64,000 nucleotides of DNA from Microbacterium sp. Gd 4-13 (GCF_003095395.1 NZ_QEIJ01000002.1:1-64000); one strand, 5' to 3'. Shown: positions 1 to 10,971, numbered from the stretch's first letter. The notes: generated by a model from the letters alone, not told the origin. Numbers and translations are program-made.

Positions 1-275
1 GTCGTCGACCAGACACCGTTGGAGACGACGGCCGAACCGGTGCCCGGGATGCGGTCACCGTTCTCGTCGAGAACGTTGATCCGCGAGCCGCTGGTTCCCG
101 TACCGGTGAAGGTGACGGTGCGCGAGTCGACCGTCTGTCCGGAAGTGGGGCTCGTCACCGAGAAGTCTGCGGGTGCGGCCTGTGCCGCGGTCGTGCCGAG
201 AAGGGCGCCGGCCGAGCTCAGTGCGACGACGGCCGCGACGGCCGCCATCTTCTTCCATGTGGAAGTGATTTTCAC
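1..275 (-). CDS. Exported surface protein, N-terminal part (runs off left edge)
   Basis: Only the first 91 or so codons lie in the window. The GTG start at 275 is preceded by a good ribosome site (AAAGGA, 5 nt away). The product begins with Lys residues, a hydrophobic stretch rich in Ala/Val and an AQA-A cleavage site near residue 33, so it is a Sec signal peptide. The mature part is rich in Thr, Ser and Gly, and reads like the beginning of a bacterial Ig-like or fibronectin-like repeat of the kind found in cell-wall adhesins (inference). The C-terminus, which would show an anchor, is outside the window. Confidence 0.75.
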   Translation of the reverse strand, partial: MKITSTWKKMAAVAAVVALSSAGALLGTTAAQAAPADFSVTSPTSGQTVDSRTVTFTGTGTSGSRINVLDENGDRIPGTGSAVVSNGVWST

Positions 276-432
276 GTGAATCCTTTGTATCGGGTGGGTC
301 GGAGCACGCAACATGGAGACCGCCGCTGCGAGAAGTTTCTACGACGGAGCCAATGGTTGCTTCTGTGCAATTGTTAACCGAAGCTACCAGAGGTCATCCA
401 ATCGGATTCCGGTTTGACTTCGAAGAGGAAGT

Positions 433-915
433 ATGGCGACAGACACGAACGCACCCGACGCAGATGAGCATGACGAAGTCATGGGAGCTCTCCGCGCCGT
501 TCTGGCGATCACCGCTCGCGCTGTCGCGAACAATGTCGAGGGAGCACGATTCGACGACGTCCGCCTCGTCGCCCTCGCATCGCAGGGCTGGCCGCTCGAG
601 CATCTGCCCTCGCGTCTCAATCGACCCCCCGAGAGGATCGCAGACGACGTCGACCGACTCGCCGCCGAGCGGTTCGTCGTCTCTGCCGGCGCGGCCGAAG
701 CCGCAACGCTGCGCATACTCCCTCGCGGCGTTCACCTGCTGGAAGACATCGCCGCCCGGTATCGCGCCGAGTTCGAGCGGGTGCTGCGCCGCCTCGACGA
801 CCGTCAACGCGAGGAGTTCCGCGAGGCCCTCGACACGTTCCCGGTCATAGATGCGCTCGCGCGAACCGACATCCTCACACTCGGGCTCGCCCGCGCGGAG
901 TCCGAAGAGGTGTAG
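433..915 (+). CDS. Winged-helix (MarR-like) regulator
   Basis: 160 residues. The ATG is preceded by GAGGAAG at 5 nt. The middle of the protein looks like a divergent winged-helix DNA-binding domain: a helix with LVALASQGWPLEHL, a recognition-like segment LNRPPERIADDVDRLAAERF, then a wing around LRILPRG. The C-terminal half is helical and charged, as in MarR dimerisation arms. It lies head-to-head with the surface-protein gene on its left and tail-to-tail, 9 bp apart, with a second MarR gene. Its ligand cannot be told from sequence. It could also be read as a small unrelated helical protein, but the spacing of helix-turn-helix elements favours MarR. Confidence 0.65.
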   Translation: MATDTNAPDADEHDEVMGALRAVLAITARAVANNVEGARFDDVRLVALASQGWPLEHLPSRLNRPPERIADDVDRLAAERFVVSAGAAEAATLRILPRGVHLLEDIAARYRAEFERVLRRLDDRQREEFREALDTFPVIDALARTDILTLGLARAESEEV

Positions 916-924
916 CGGCCGCGG

Positions 925-1398
925 TCAGAGCACGGGCCACGAGTCCGGCTGCGGACCCGCCTCGCCGGCCGCGGCCGCGAAGGCTCCCAGCGCGCGGCGA
1001 AGCTGCTCCTGACGCTCGGGCGGCACGTCGGCCAGCACGATCCGCAGTTCGTCCTTCCGCCGCCGCATCACCTCGTCGACGAGTTCCGCTCCGCGGGACG
1101 TGGCACGCACGAAGATCTCTCGGCGGCTCGCCGCGCTGGTCTCGCGCTCGACCCACCCGCCGCCGATCATCCGCTCGATCATGCGCGTCACGGTCGACGG
1201 AGCCACCCCGGCTCGTTCGGCCAGCGCGCCCATGCGCGTCGGGCCTTCCCGATGGAGGATGACGAGAATGCGGAACTGCGCGACCGTCACCTGTTCCAGC
1301 GCGGGTTCGAGCGATCGCGCGATGATGGCGAGCAGCGCACCCGACGCATCGATCGTCGCCTGCATGACCTCGTCAGGTACGGACGATTCGTCGACCAT
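925..1398 (-). CDS. MarR family transcriptional regulator
   Basis: 157 residues from the ATG at 1398, which has GAGAGG upstream; the frame stays open further upstream but without better support. The product has the typical MarR order: an N-terminal dimer helix, then VTVAQFRILVILHREGPTR, then the helix-turn-helix with recognition helix VAPSTVTRMIERM, the wing ERETSAASRREIFVRAT, and a C-terminal helix. It is divergent from the type III polyketide synthase operon 190 bp away, so it is a good candidate to control that operon and itself (inference). A GCTGT-TCG-ACAGC palindrome lies between them. Confidence 0.85.
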   Translation of the reverse strand: MVDESSVPDEVMQATIDASGALLAIIARSLEPALEQVTVAQFRILVILHREGPTRMGALAERAGVAPSTVTRMIERMIGGGWVERETSAASRREIFVRATSRGAELVDEVMRRRKDELRIVLADVPPERQEQLRRALGAFAAAAGEAGPQPDSWPVL

Positions 1399-1467
1399 CG
1401 TCAGCCTCTCAGCTACTCGGACCCCCCGCGCACTGCCCTGTCGTTGCAAGGGCGACCGGCCATGCAC

Positions 1468-1480
1468 GCTGTTCGACAGC
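1468..1480. promoter_or_regulatory. Palindrome in the MarR / polyketide synthase divergent region
   Basis: GCTGT-TCG-ACAGC is a perfect 5-bp inverted repeat about 70 bp upstream of the marR start and about 110 bp upstream of the polyketide synthase start. MarR proteins bind short palindromes in such divergent regions, so this is a possible operator. The match is short and may be chance. Confidence 0.3.
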
Positions 1481-1587
1481 ATACAAGCGCGAGCATCGAT
1501 CGTCGGCGGAGCCGGACGCACCATAGACGGCGGCAAGACGGTTCGCCAGACCGACCCCGGAGCCCCCAGGTATGCCTATGGTGAAGC

Positions 1588-2733
1588 ATGACTGCCAGCA
1601 TCCTGGGGATCGGCACCGCGGTGCCCGCAACGCGCCTGCGACAGGGCGACGTGCGCGACCTCCTCGCGGAGCAGCCCGCCATCGACCGACGCGCGCGCCG
1701 CCTGCTCGGTGCGGCCTTCGATGCCGCCGCGATCGATACGCGCTACACGGTGCTCGGCGAGCTCGGCGGCGGCGACGCATCGGGGCTGAAGCTCCGCGAC
1801 GGCACCCCGGTGCTGCGCGTACCGTCGACCGGCGAGCGCAACGCCGAGTACCGCCGCACGGTGCCGGCACTGTTCGCGGCCGCCGCCCGCGACGCCCTGG
1901 CCCGCTCCGGCGTAGACCCCTCGGAAGTCACGCACGTCATCACCGTGTCGTGTACGGGGATGTTCGCTCCCGGCCCCGACTACCTGCTCGTACGCGACCT
2001 CGGGCTCTCGCCTGCGACCGAGCGCTACCACCTCGGATTCATCGGCTGCGCCGCGGCCATCCCCGGCCTCCGGGCCGCCGCCCGGATCGCGGCGGCGCAA
2101 CCCGACGCGGTCGTGCTCGTGGTGTGCGCGGAGCTGTGCTCCCTCCACATCCGCAGTTCGAACGACCCCGAGCAGATCGTCGCCGCATCGGTCTTCGCCG
2201 ACGGCGCGGCCGCGGCGGTCGTCAGCGCCGATCCCGCCCGACATGTCGGTCGGCGCCTCGACCTCGACGGGTTCGGCACCCGGCTCACCGAGGACGGCGA
2301 GAAAGACATGGTGTGGACCGTCGGCGACGAGGGGTTCGAGATGACCCTCACCGCCCAGGTGCCGCGCATTATCGGACGCGAGATCGAGGCGGTGGCCCTC
2401 GACCTCTTCGGCGGCACCGCGGCCGTCGACGCGTGGGCGGTGCACCCGGGCGGGCGCAGCATCCTGGACCGCGTCGAGGACGGCCTCGACCTCGACCCGA
2501 GCGCTCTCGCCCACTCGCGCGACGTGCTGCGCGAGTACGGCAACATGTCGAGCGCGACCATCCTCTTCGTGCTGCGCCGCATGATGGAGCACGACCGTCG
2601 CGAGGGCGAGCGACTCGCGGTGCTCGCCTTCGGACCCGGACTCACGATCGAGGCCGCGCGGATGTCGGTGCGCGGGGTCGAGGCACCCGTCGAGGCGGTC
2701 CGCGACCTGGTCGCGGGCGCCACCGGTCGCTGA
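1588..2733 (+). CDS. Type III polyketide synthase
   Basis: 381 residues, the usual size for chalcone-synthase-like type III PKSs, which condense a starter acyl-CoA with malonyl-CoA on a single active site. The catalytic triad is visible: Cys154 in FIGCAAA, His286 in WAVHPGG and Asn319 in YGNMSSAT. It heads an operon with a methyltransferase and a flavin monooxygenase, the same three activities as the Streptomyces griseus srsABC phenolic-lipid operon (known family precedent), so an alkylresorcinol or alkylpyrone product is likely (inference). A TATGGT element lies 5 nt before the ATG and no Shine-Dalgarno site is seen, so the mRNA may be leaderless. Starter-unit length cannot be read from sequence. 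Confidence 0.93.
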   Translation: MTASILGIGTAVPATRLRQGDVRDLLAEQPAIDRRARRLLGAAFDAAAIDTRYTVLGELGGGDASGLKLRDGTPVLRVPSTGERNAEYRRTVPALFAAAARDALARSGVDPSEVTHVITVSCTGMFAPGPDYLLVRDLGLSPATERYHLGFIGCAAAIPGLRAAARIAAAQPDAVVLVVCAELCSLHIRSSNDPEQIVAASVFADGAAAAVVSADPARHVGRRLDLDGFGTRLTEDGEKDMVWTVGDEGFEMTLTAQVPRIIGREIEAVALDLFGGTAAVDAWAVHPGGRSILDRVEDGLDLDPSALAHSRDVLREYGNMSSATILFVLRRMMEHDRREGERLAVLAFGPGLTIEAARMSVRGVEAPVEAVRDLVAGATGR

Positions 2734-2740
2734 CCGCGCG

Positions 2741-3433
2741 ATGAGCATGCGCGAACGTGCGGTCGATCTCACGGAGATCATGGACGACCCCGACTGCGAC
2801 CCGGTGCGCCTCGCCGCCACCTATCGTCGTTTCGACACCGTCAACCGGCTCGTCGCCGGCTGGGGCGGCGTGTACCGCACACGCCTGCGGCCGTACCTGA
2901 GGAGCCTGGGCCGACCGGCGCGCGTGCTCGATCTGGGCTCCGGCGGCGGCGACCTCGTCGCCCGGCTCGACGCCCTCACCCGGAAGGACGGGCTCGTCGT
3001 CGACTGGACCGGGGCCGATCCCGACCCGCGCGCGCATGAGGCCGCGCGAGGGCGCAGCTCGAGCCGCATCCGTTTCGTTCGCGCCGATTCGGCCGAACTG
3101 CTCGCGGCGGGCGAGACCTTCGACGTCGTCGTGTCGAATCACGTGCTGCACCACCTCTCCCCGGCGGCGCTGACCCGCTTCGCCGACGACTCGCTCGCCC
3201 TGTCGCGGGGCACCGTGCTGCACGCCGACATCGAGCGCGGACGCCTCGCCTACGCGCTCTACGGGGTCGGGGTCGCGCCCCTCAGCCCCGGCACCTTCCT
3301 TCATACCGACGGACTGCGGTCGATCCGCCGCAGCTACCGCGCCGCCGAACTCGCCGACGCCCTCGGCCGGCCGTGGCGCGTCGACCGCCCCGCGCCGTTC
3401 CGCCTGCTCGCGACGGGAGCAGGGCGTGCATGA
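2741..3433 (+). CDS. Class I SAM-dependent methyltransferase
   Basis: 230 residues. The SAM-binding motif I, VLDLGSGGGD, is at residues 62-71, followed by an acidic strand end (GADPD) and the post-motif VVSNHVLHHL typical of small-molecule methyltransferases. It starts 7 nt after the polyketide synthase stop and overlaps the following monooxygenase gene by 8 bp, so translation of the three is coupled. In this context it probably methylates the phenolic polyketide or its hydroxylated or quinone form (inference from neighbours, as for SrsB). Confidence 0.9.
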   Translation: MSMRERAVDLTEIMDDPDCDPVRLAATYRRFDTVNRLVAGWGGVYRTRLRPYLRSLGRPARVLDLGSGGGDLVARLDALTRKDGLVVDWTGADPDPRAHEAARGRSSSRIRFVRADSAELLAAGETFDVVVSNHVLHHLSPAALTRFADDSLALSRGTVLHADIERGRLAYALYGVGVAPLSPGTFLHTDGLRSIRRSYRAAELADALGRPWRVDRPAPFRLLATGAGRA

Positions 3434-4547
3434 CGTGGTGATCGTCGGCGCCGGACCGGTGGGGATGCTGCTGGCCGGGCGCCTGCATCGCGCCGGCCTC
3501 GACGTGGTCGTGCTCGAAAAGCGTCCTGAGGCGTCCCCGGGTTCGCGGGCGATCGGCCTGCACGCCCCGGTTCTCGCGGCCCTCGAAGCATCCGGGGTCA
3601 CCGAGCGGTTGTTGGCGGACGCGCTGCGCGTGGAGCGCGGCGAGGCACGATCGGGCGGCCGACTGCTCGGCGAGGTGCGCTTCGACCGGCTCTCTGCGCG
3701 GTTCCCGTTCGTGGCGACCCTGCCGCAGTCCGCGACGGAAGCCGTGCTCGCCGTCGACGCGCCCGCCGTGCGCCGTGGCGTCGACGTGACGGCCGTGCGC
3801 CCGGACGGCGACCGGGTGCGCGTGTTCATGAACGGCGCCGAGCCCCTCCTCGCCCGCGTCGCGGTGGTGGCCGCGGGCGTCGGGTCGCGCGGTCTCGTGT
3901 TCCGCGAGGGCGGCGTGGCGGTGCGCGAGTATCCCGACCGCTACCTCATGGCCGATCTCACCGCCCCGGGCGGGCCGGTGGCCGTCGTGCACCTCGACGA
4001 CGGCGGCGTGCTCGAGTCGTTCCCGCTGCCCGGCGGACGCCGACGGTTCGTCGCCTGGGACGCCGGTGGAAACGACGATCCCGCCGCCCGCACCGAGCGA
4101 CTGCGCGCCGCGCTCGCAATGCGCGGCGAGAGCGAGGCCGCCGCGGAACTCACGGCGGCGTCGTCTTTCCGCGTACGGCGCGCCGTCGCCTCCGGTCTCG
4201 TGCGCGGCGGACTCGTGGTCATCGGTGACACCGCCCACGAGGTCAGCCCGATCGGCGGTCAGGGCATGAACCTCGGTCTGCTCGACGCGGCTACGCTCGT
4301 CCCGCTCCTGATCGAGTGGGTGCGGGCCGGTCGCCGCCCCGACGCCGACCTGCGGCGCTGGGAGCGAGCGCGCATCGCCTCGGCGCAGACCGCGGCGCGG
4401 CTCGCCGCGATGAACACCTCGCTCGGTCGTCCGATGGGGCCGACCGGTGACGTGCTCCGCCGCGCTGCCCTCCGCGTCGCACTCGGCACCCCCGCGGGCC
4501 GCGTCGTCGCCCACGCCTACGCGATGGGTCTCGATCGCGCGGCGTGA
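3426..4547 (+). CDS. FAD-dependent monooxygenase (aromatic hydroxylase family)
   Basis: 373 residues. The N-terminal dinucleotide fold VGAGPVG is at residues 7-13 with ELEKR-like Lys/Arg after strand 2. The second FAD motif, GDTAHEVSPIGGQGMNLG, lies in the C-terminal third. These are hallmarks of the PHBH/UbiH family, which uses NAD(P)H and O2 to hydroxylate aromatic rings. The gene is the third of the PKS operon and overlaps the methyltransferase by 8 bp, so it is expected to oxidise the polyketide ring, as SrsC does in Streptomyces. The protein is slightly short for the family and has no C-terminal thioredoxin-like domain. Confidence 0.9.
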   Translation: MHDVVIVGAGPVGMLLAGRLHRAGLDVVVLEKRPEASPGSRAIGLHAPVLAALEASGVTERLLADALRVERGEARSGGRLLGEVRFDRLSARFPFVATLPQSATEAVLAVDAPAVRRGVDVTAVRPDGDRVRVFMNGAEPLLARVAVVAAGVGSRGLVFREGGVAVREYPDRYLMADLTAPGGPVAVVHLDDGGVLESFPLPGGRRRFVAWDAGGNDDPAARTERLRAALAMRGESEAAAELTAASSFRVRRAVASGLVRGGLVVIGDTAHEVSPIGGQGMNLGLLDAATLVPLLIEWVRAGRRPDADLRRWERARIASAQTAARLAAMNTSLGRPMGPTGDVLRRAALRVALGTPAGRVVAHAYAMGLDRAA

Positions 4548-4563
4548 GGAGTCGCCCCGTGGC

Positions 4564-5406
4564 TCAGCCGCCGAGCGCCGAACCCGTCGCCACCAGTTGC
4601 GCAGCGAGCAGCAGCGCCGCCAGCATCACGAAGCGGAACACCGTGCGATCGGGTGGGCGCACGAGGGCGCGGATGCCGGTGGCCACCGCCACGACGCCCA
4701 CGGCCCCCGCGAACAGCCACCCGGGCCAGGCGATCCGGCCGAGGTCGCCGCCGACGGGACCGAGGAGCACGGCCGCCGCTCCGATGAAGAGCCCCGCGAC
4801 GGCGAGCAGCGCGGATGCACGAGGCCCGATGCGATGCGGGAAACCGCGCACCCCGGTCGCCCGGTCGTCGTCGAGGTCGGGGAGCACGTTGGTCAGGTGC
4901 ACCGCCGCTCCGAGCGCAGCACCGGCGATCGCGGCCCAGAACGGGGCGAGGGTCGGCGCGGGAGCGGAAAGGGTCGCGAGCGACGGGAAGACCCCGAAGC
5001 TGACGAGGAACGGCACGAGCGAGAAGGCCGACGACTTCATCCCCGCGTTGTACGCCCAGGCCCCGGCGATCATGAGGGCCTGGCCCGCCAGCATCCCGAA
5101 TCCGAGCACCGCCGACAGCGCCAGCGAGGCGACGACCGCCCCGACCGCGACACCGAGTGCGAGCTGCACCGAGACGACGCCCGCGGCGATGGGCTTGTCG
5201 GTGCGCCCCACGGCGCGATCACGGCCGGCGTCGATGGCGTCGTTGGAGAGGCCGACCGAGATCTGGTTGCACAGCACCGATGCCACGAGGAGGGCAATGC
5301 GCGCAGGATCGAGGCCCGTCGCGATGCCGAGAGCGAGCGAGAGCGCCGTGACGACGAGCGCCGGACCGGGATGAGTGGAGCCCCAGAGCGCCCGCGCCGT
5401 CTTCAT
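4564..5406 (-). CDS. UbiA family prenyltransferase
   Basis: 280 residues with about eight hydrophobic segments. Both Asp-rich motifs are present: NDAIDAGRD at residues 55-63 and LPDLDDDRATG in the second half. These bind the Mg-prenyl diphosphate in UbiA enzymes, which attach isoprenoid chains to aromatic acceptors in the membrane. The gene converges on the polyketide operon with only 16 bp between. It may prenylate the product of that operon, giving a meroterpenoid, or act in an unrelated lipid pathway; the sequence does not decide. Confidence 0.88.
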   Translation of the reverse strand: MKTARALWGSTHPGPALVVTALSLALGIATGLDPARIALLVASVLCNQISVGLSNDAIDAGRDRAVGRTDKPIAAGVVSVQLALGVAVGAVVASLALSAVLGFGMLAGQALMIAGAWAYNAGMKSSAFSLVPFLVSFGVFPSLATLSAPAPTLAPFWAAIAGAALGAAVHLTNVLPDLDDDRATGVRGFPHRIGPRASALLAVAGLFIGAAAVLLGPVGGDLGRIAWPGWLFAGAVGVVAVATGIRALVRPPDRTVFRFVMLAALLLAAQLVATGSALGG

Positions 5407-5425
5407 GCTCCGACGTTACCCGCGG

Positions 5426-6241
5426 TCACTTCCTCTTCGCGCCGAGGGCGCTCGCGATGTCGGGAACGGAGCGGTGGAGGTCGCGCGGCGGTCGCGCGTC
5501 GTCGGCGATCGGCGGGCGGTCGGGAATCTCGATCTCGTCGGGTTCGGATCGCTCGTACGGGATGCTGCTCAGCAGATGCGCGATCGTGTTGAGACGTGAG
5601 GCGCGCTTGTCGTCGCTCTCGATCGTCCACCAGGGCGCTTCGTCGATGTCGGTCGCGTCGAACATCGCATCCTTCGCCCGCGAGTAGTCCTCCCACCGCA
5701 GGATCGACTCGAGGTCGGTGGGTGAGAGCTTCCATCGACGCATCGGGTCGTTCAGCCGGGAGGCGAACCGATCCTGCTGCACGCCGTCGGAGACCGAGAA
5801 CCAATACTTCAGCACGATGATGCCGTCGGCCACGAGCAGGCGCTCCACGATGGGCGTCTGCACGAGGAAGCGCTGGTACTCCTCGTCCGACGAGTAGCCC
5901 ATCACGCGCTCGACCCCGGCCCGGTTGTACCAGGACCGATCCATCAGCACGATCTCGCCCGCCGCGGGGAGACGCTCGATGTAGCGCTGGAAGTACCACT
6001 GCCCGCGCTCGCGATCCGAGGGCTGAGGCAAGGCCACGACGCGCGCGTGACGCGGGTTGAGGTACTGCATGACGCGTTTGATCGCGCCGCCCTTGCCCGC
6101 CGCATCCCGGCCCTCGAAGATGACCAGCACCCTCGCGCCGACCGCCGTCACCCACTGCTGCATCTCGACGAGTTCGATCTGCAACCGCTCGAGCTCCGCC
6201 TCGTACGCCTTCTTCGGGACCCGCTTGACCTTCTTCGACAC
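5426..6241 (-). CDS. Polyphosphate kinase 2 family protein
   Basis: 271 residues from the GTG at 6241, chosen because GGAG lies 5 nt upstream; a GTG two codons earlier is possible. The Walker A-like loop is GRDAAGKGG, the lid region is DRSWYNRAGVERVMG, and NDPMRRWKLSPTD is the conserved PPK2 block. PPK2 enzymes transfer phosphate between polyphosphate and nucleotides (ADP or GDP, sometimes AMP). It lies 57 bp downstream of clpB on the same strand and may be read with it. Confidence 0.92.
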   Translation of the reverse strand: MSKKVKRVPKKAYEAELERLQIELVEMQQWVTAVGARVLVIFEGRDAAGKGGAIKRVMQYLNPRHARVVALPQPSDRERGQWYFQRYIERLPAAGEIVLMDRSWYNRAGVERVMGYSSDEEYQRFLVQTPIVERLLVADGIIVLKYWFSVSDGVQQDRFASRLNDPMRRWKLSPTDLESILRWEDYSRAKDAMFDATDIDEAPWWTIESDDKRASRLNTIAHLLSSIPYERSEPDEIEIPDRPPIADDARPPRDLHRSVPDIASALGAKRK

Positions 6242-6298
6242 GTGCACTCCTTCGCCGCGATGCGTCTCGATCGTCGGTCGAAGGAGGCACGCGCCAGC

Positions 6299-8467
<2,169 letters not shown>

Positions 8468-8495
8468 ACGGTCTCCTGGAAATCGGTGGGCACTC

Positions 8496-8529
8496 GATAA
8501 AAGTTGAGTGCGTCGGACTCAACTTTATC
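8496..8529. promoter_or_regulatory. HAIR operator (HspR site) upstream of clpB
   Basis: GTTGAGT (8503-8509), 7 bp, ACTCAAC (8517-8523) differs from the HAIR consensus CTTGAGT-N7-ACTCAAG only in the outer base of each half. The symmetry extends outward (GATAAA.. / ..TTTATC) with one extra A in the left arm. It sits between clpB and the divergent DUF2252 gene, so HspR could affect both. The hspR gene is in this window at 29.9-30.4 kb. Confidence 0.88.
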
Positions 8530-8580
8530 AGCGACCCCCGTTTCCCACCAGCCCTCCCGGCGGAGGACTACGGTGATGCC

Positions 8581-9936
8581 GTGACGACGCCCGCACCCGC
8601 CGAACCGCGCAACCCGCCGCCGAGCTCCGCAGACCGACGCGCCTTCGGCAGGGACGCGCGGCAGCGCCTCCCGCGCCGCGATCTGGCGCGACTCACCACG
8701 ACCGGCCGCGACCCGCTCGGCGTCCTCGCCTCGCAGAACGCCTCGCGGGTGCCCGAGCTCGTGCCGATGCGCGCGGAGCGCATGTCGGCCAGCGTCTTCG
8801 CGTTCTATCGGGGAGCCGCCGCCGTCATGGCCGCCGACCTCGCGCGCGACGCGAGCACGGGGATCGCCGTGGCATCCTGCGGCGACGCGCACGTGGCGAA
8901 CTTCGGGTTCTACGCCTCGCCCCAGCGCTCGCTCGTGTTCGACCTCAACGACTTCGACGAGGCCGCATGGGCACCGTGGGAGTGGGACCTCAAGCGGCTC
9001 GTCACGAGCGTCGTGCTGGCAGGACAGGAGACAGCACGCGACGACCGCGTCGTGCAGGAGTCGGCGGCCGCGGCCGTGCGCACCTACGCGCGGGTGCTCG
9101 ACCGCCTGGTCGAACGCGACCCGCTCGCGCGCTACTTCGAGCATTTCAGCCCGCAGGAACTGCTCGACTCCTACGACCCGCAGTCGCGGAGCGTCGTCGT
9201 CGAAGCCATCCGCGACGCCAAGCGCCGCACGGGCAAGCGGGCGGTCCGCAGGCTCACGACCGAGGGAGACGGAGGGCGCCTCGCCTTCGTCGATCAGCCG
9301 CCGACCACCGTGCACGTCGACCTCGACACCGCCCGCCTCATGCTCGCCGTCGACGGCGACTACCGCGCCTCGGTGAACGTCGACGTGCGGATGCTGCTCT
9401 CCCACTACGAAGCCGTCGACGTCGTGCTGCGCGTGGTCGGCGTCGGCAGCGTCGGCACGCGCTGCTTCCTCGTGCTGCTGCAGGACGGCGACGGGCACGC
9501 GCTCATGCTGCAGGGCAAGGAGGCGGGGCGCAGCGTTCTGGAGCAGTACGGCGGCGCCCACCAGCCCGCCGCGCTGACCGAGGTGGTCGCCGCATCCGGC
9601 GAGGGCGCTCGCGTGGTCTCGCTGCAACGGGTGCTGCAGGCGGTGTCCGACCCGTTCCTCGGTCACGTCCGCGGTCCCGATCGCGACTTCTACGTGCGCC
9701 AGTTCCACGACATGAAGGGCGGGATCGAGATGGTCGAACTCGACGACGCCCCCTTCCAGCGCTACGCGCAGGCCTGCGCGGCCACCCTCGCGCGCGCGCA
9801 CGCCCAGTCGCCGAACGCCGCCGCCGTCGCCGGCTACGCCGGCGGCGGCCGGGCCCTCGCCGATCCGATCGTCGACTGGGCCTACGCGTACGCCGACCTC
9901 ACCCGCACCGACCACGCCGCGTTCGTGTCCACCTGA
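8581..9936 (+). CDS. DUF2252 family protein
   Basis: 451 residues from a GTG start. The sequence matches the DUF2252 family: the block SCGDAHVANFG followed by FDLNDFDE and WEWDLKRLVTS, and later the basic segment around KEAGRS with a C-terminal DPIVDWAYAYADLT. These features resemble a kinase-like fold (known family, biochemical role not established). It is divergent from clpB with a HAIR element between them, so heat-shock control is possible. Confidence 0.85.
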   Translation: MTTPAPAEPRNPPPSSADRRAFGRDARQRLPRRDLARLTTTGRDPLGVLASQNASRVPELVPMRAERMSASVFAFYRGAAAVMAADLARDASTGIAVASCGDAHVANFGFYASPQRSLVFDLNDFDEAAWAPWEWDLKRLVTSVVLAGQETARDDRVVQESAAAAVRTYARVLDRLVERDPLARYFEHFSPQELLDSYDPQSRSVVVEAIRDAKRRTGKRAVRRLTTEGDGGRLAFVDQPPTTVHVDLDTARLMLAVDGDYRASVNVDVRMLLSHYEAVDVVLRVVGVGSVGTRCFLVLLQDGDGHALMLQGKEAGRSVLEQYGGAHQPAALTEVVAASGEGARVVSLQRVLQAVSDPFLGHVRGPDRDFYVRQFHDMKGGIEMVELDDAPFQRYAQACAATLARAHAQSPNAAAVAGYAGGGRALADPIVDWAYAYADLTRTDHAAFVST

Positions 9937-9954
9937 CGCCGGCGGTCCGCTCGG

Positions 9955-10971
9955 TCAGGCGACGGGCGCGAGTTCGGGCGTCGCGCTCGACCCTGCCCCG
10001 ACGACGGCCTCCTGGGCCTCGTCGGTGCAGGCGAACCGGGCGCGGTACGCGGTCGGCGTGATCCCGAGGGTGCGCGCGAAGTTCTGACGCAGCACCGCCG
10101 CCGACCCGAATCCGCTCTCGGCGGCGATGCGATCGAGCCCGAGCCCGGACTGCTCGAGCAGCCGTTGCGCGTGGATGATCCGCTGACGCCCCAGCCAGGC
10201 GGCCGGCGTCGCACCGAAGTCGGCCTTGAACCGGCGGGCGAAGGTGCGCGGAGACATGTGCGCCCGCGCCGCGAGCTGGTCGACCGTCAGATCCAGCGCG
10301 AGGTTCTGCAGCATCCAGTCGCTCACCGGGGCGAGCGAGAGCGAAGCCTCGATGGGAAGAGGCGCGACGATGAACTGCGCCTGCCCCCCGTCGCGCTGCG
10401 GCGGCACGACCATGCGGCGGGCGATGATGTTCGCCATCTCGGCGCCCAGCTCCTGCCGCAGCAGATGCAGGCACGCGTCGAGTCCTGCGGCGGTGCCGGC
10501 ACTGGTGATAATGCGGTCGGCCTGCACGTAGAGCACATCGGGATCGACGTCGATCGCGGGGTACATCGACGCCATCACGTCGGCGTACCGCCAATGCGTC
10601 GTCGCCCGGTGACCATCGAGGACTCCCGAGGCGGCGAGCACGAACGACCCGCTGCAGACGCTCAGGAGCCAGGCGCCGCGGTCGGCCGCCCGCCGCACGA
10701 CGTCCGCGACGCGGACGTCGACGCACCCCCAGTCCTCGCGCGGAATCGGGGTGACGACCACGAGGTCGGCGTCGTCAGCGAACGCCAGGTCGTGCTCGAC
10801 GTTGATCGAGAATCCGAGGTTGCTCGGGATGGCACCCGGCTCCGGCGTCACGATGCGGAAGTCGAACGGCTCGATCCCGTCGTCGCTGCGATCGAGCCCG
10901 AACGCCTCGCACGCGAGACCGAACTCGAAGGGCGCGAACCCGTTCTGGACGACGACGGCGACCGTTCTCAT
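9955..10971 (-). CDS. GlxA-type AraC family transcriptional regulator
   Basis: 338 residues with two parts. The N-terminal DJ-1/PfpI-like domain carries the nucleophile-elbow sequence SVCSGSF. The C-terminal AraC domain has two helix-turn-helix units (LTVDQLAARAHMSPRTFARRF and LDRIAAESGFGSAAVLRQNF). This architecture belongs to GlxA/ArgR-type regulators, whose ligands are mostly unknown. It is divergent from a 38-residue membrane protein. The shared upstream region holds a perfect TGGCAGGA/TCCTGCCA inverted repeat that may be its binding site. Confidence 0.9.
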   Translation of the reverse strand: MRTVAVVVQNGFAPFEFGLACEAFGLDRSDDGIEPFDFRIVTPEPGAIPSNLGFSINVEHDLAFADDADLVVVTPIPREDWGCVDVRVADVVRRAADRGAWLLSVCSGSFVLAASGVLDGHRATTHWRYADVMASMYPAIDVDPDVLYVQADRIITSAGTAAGLDACLHLLRQELGAEMANIIARRMVVPPQRDGGQAQFIVAPLPIEASLSLAPVSDWMLQNLALDLTVDQLAARAHMSPRTFARRFKADFGATPAAWLGRQRIIHAQRLLEQSGLGLDRIAAESGFGSAAVLRQNFARTLGITPTAYRARFACTDEAQEAVVGAGSSATPELAPVA

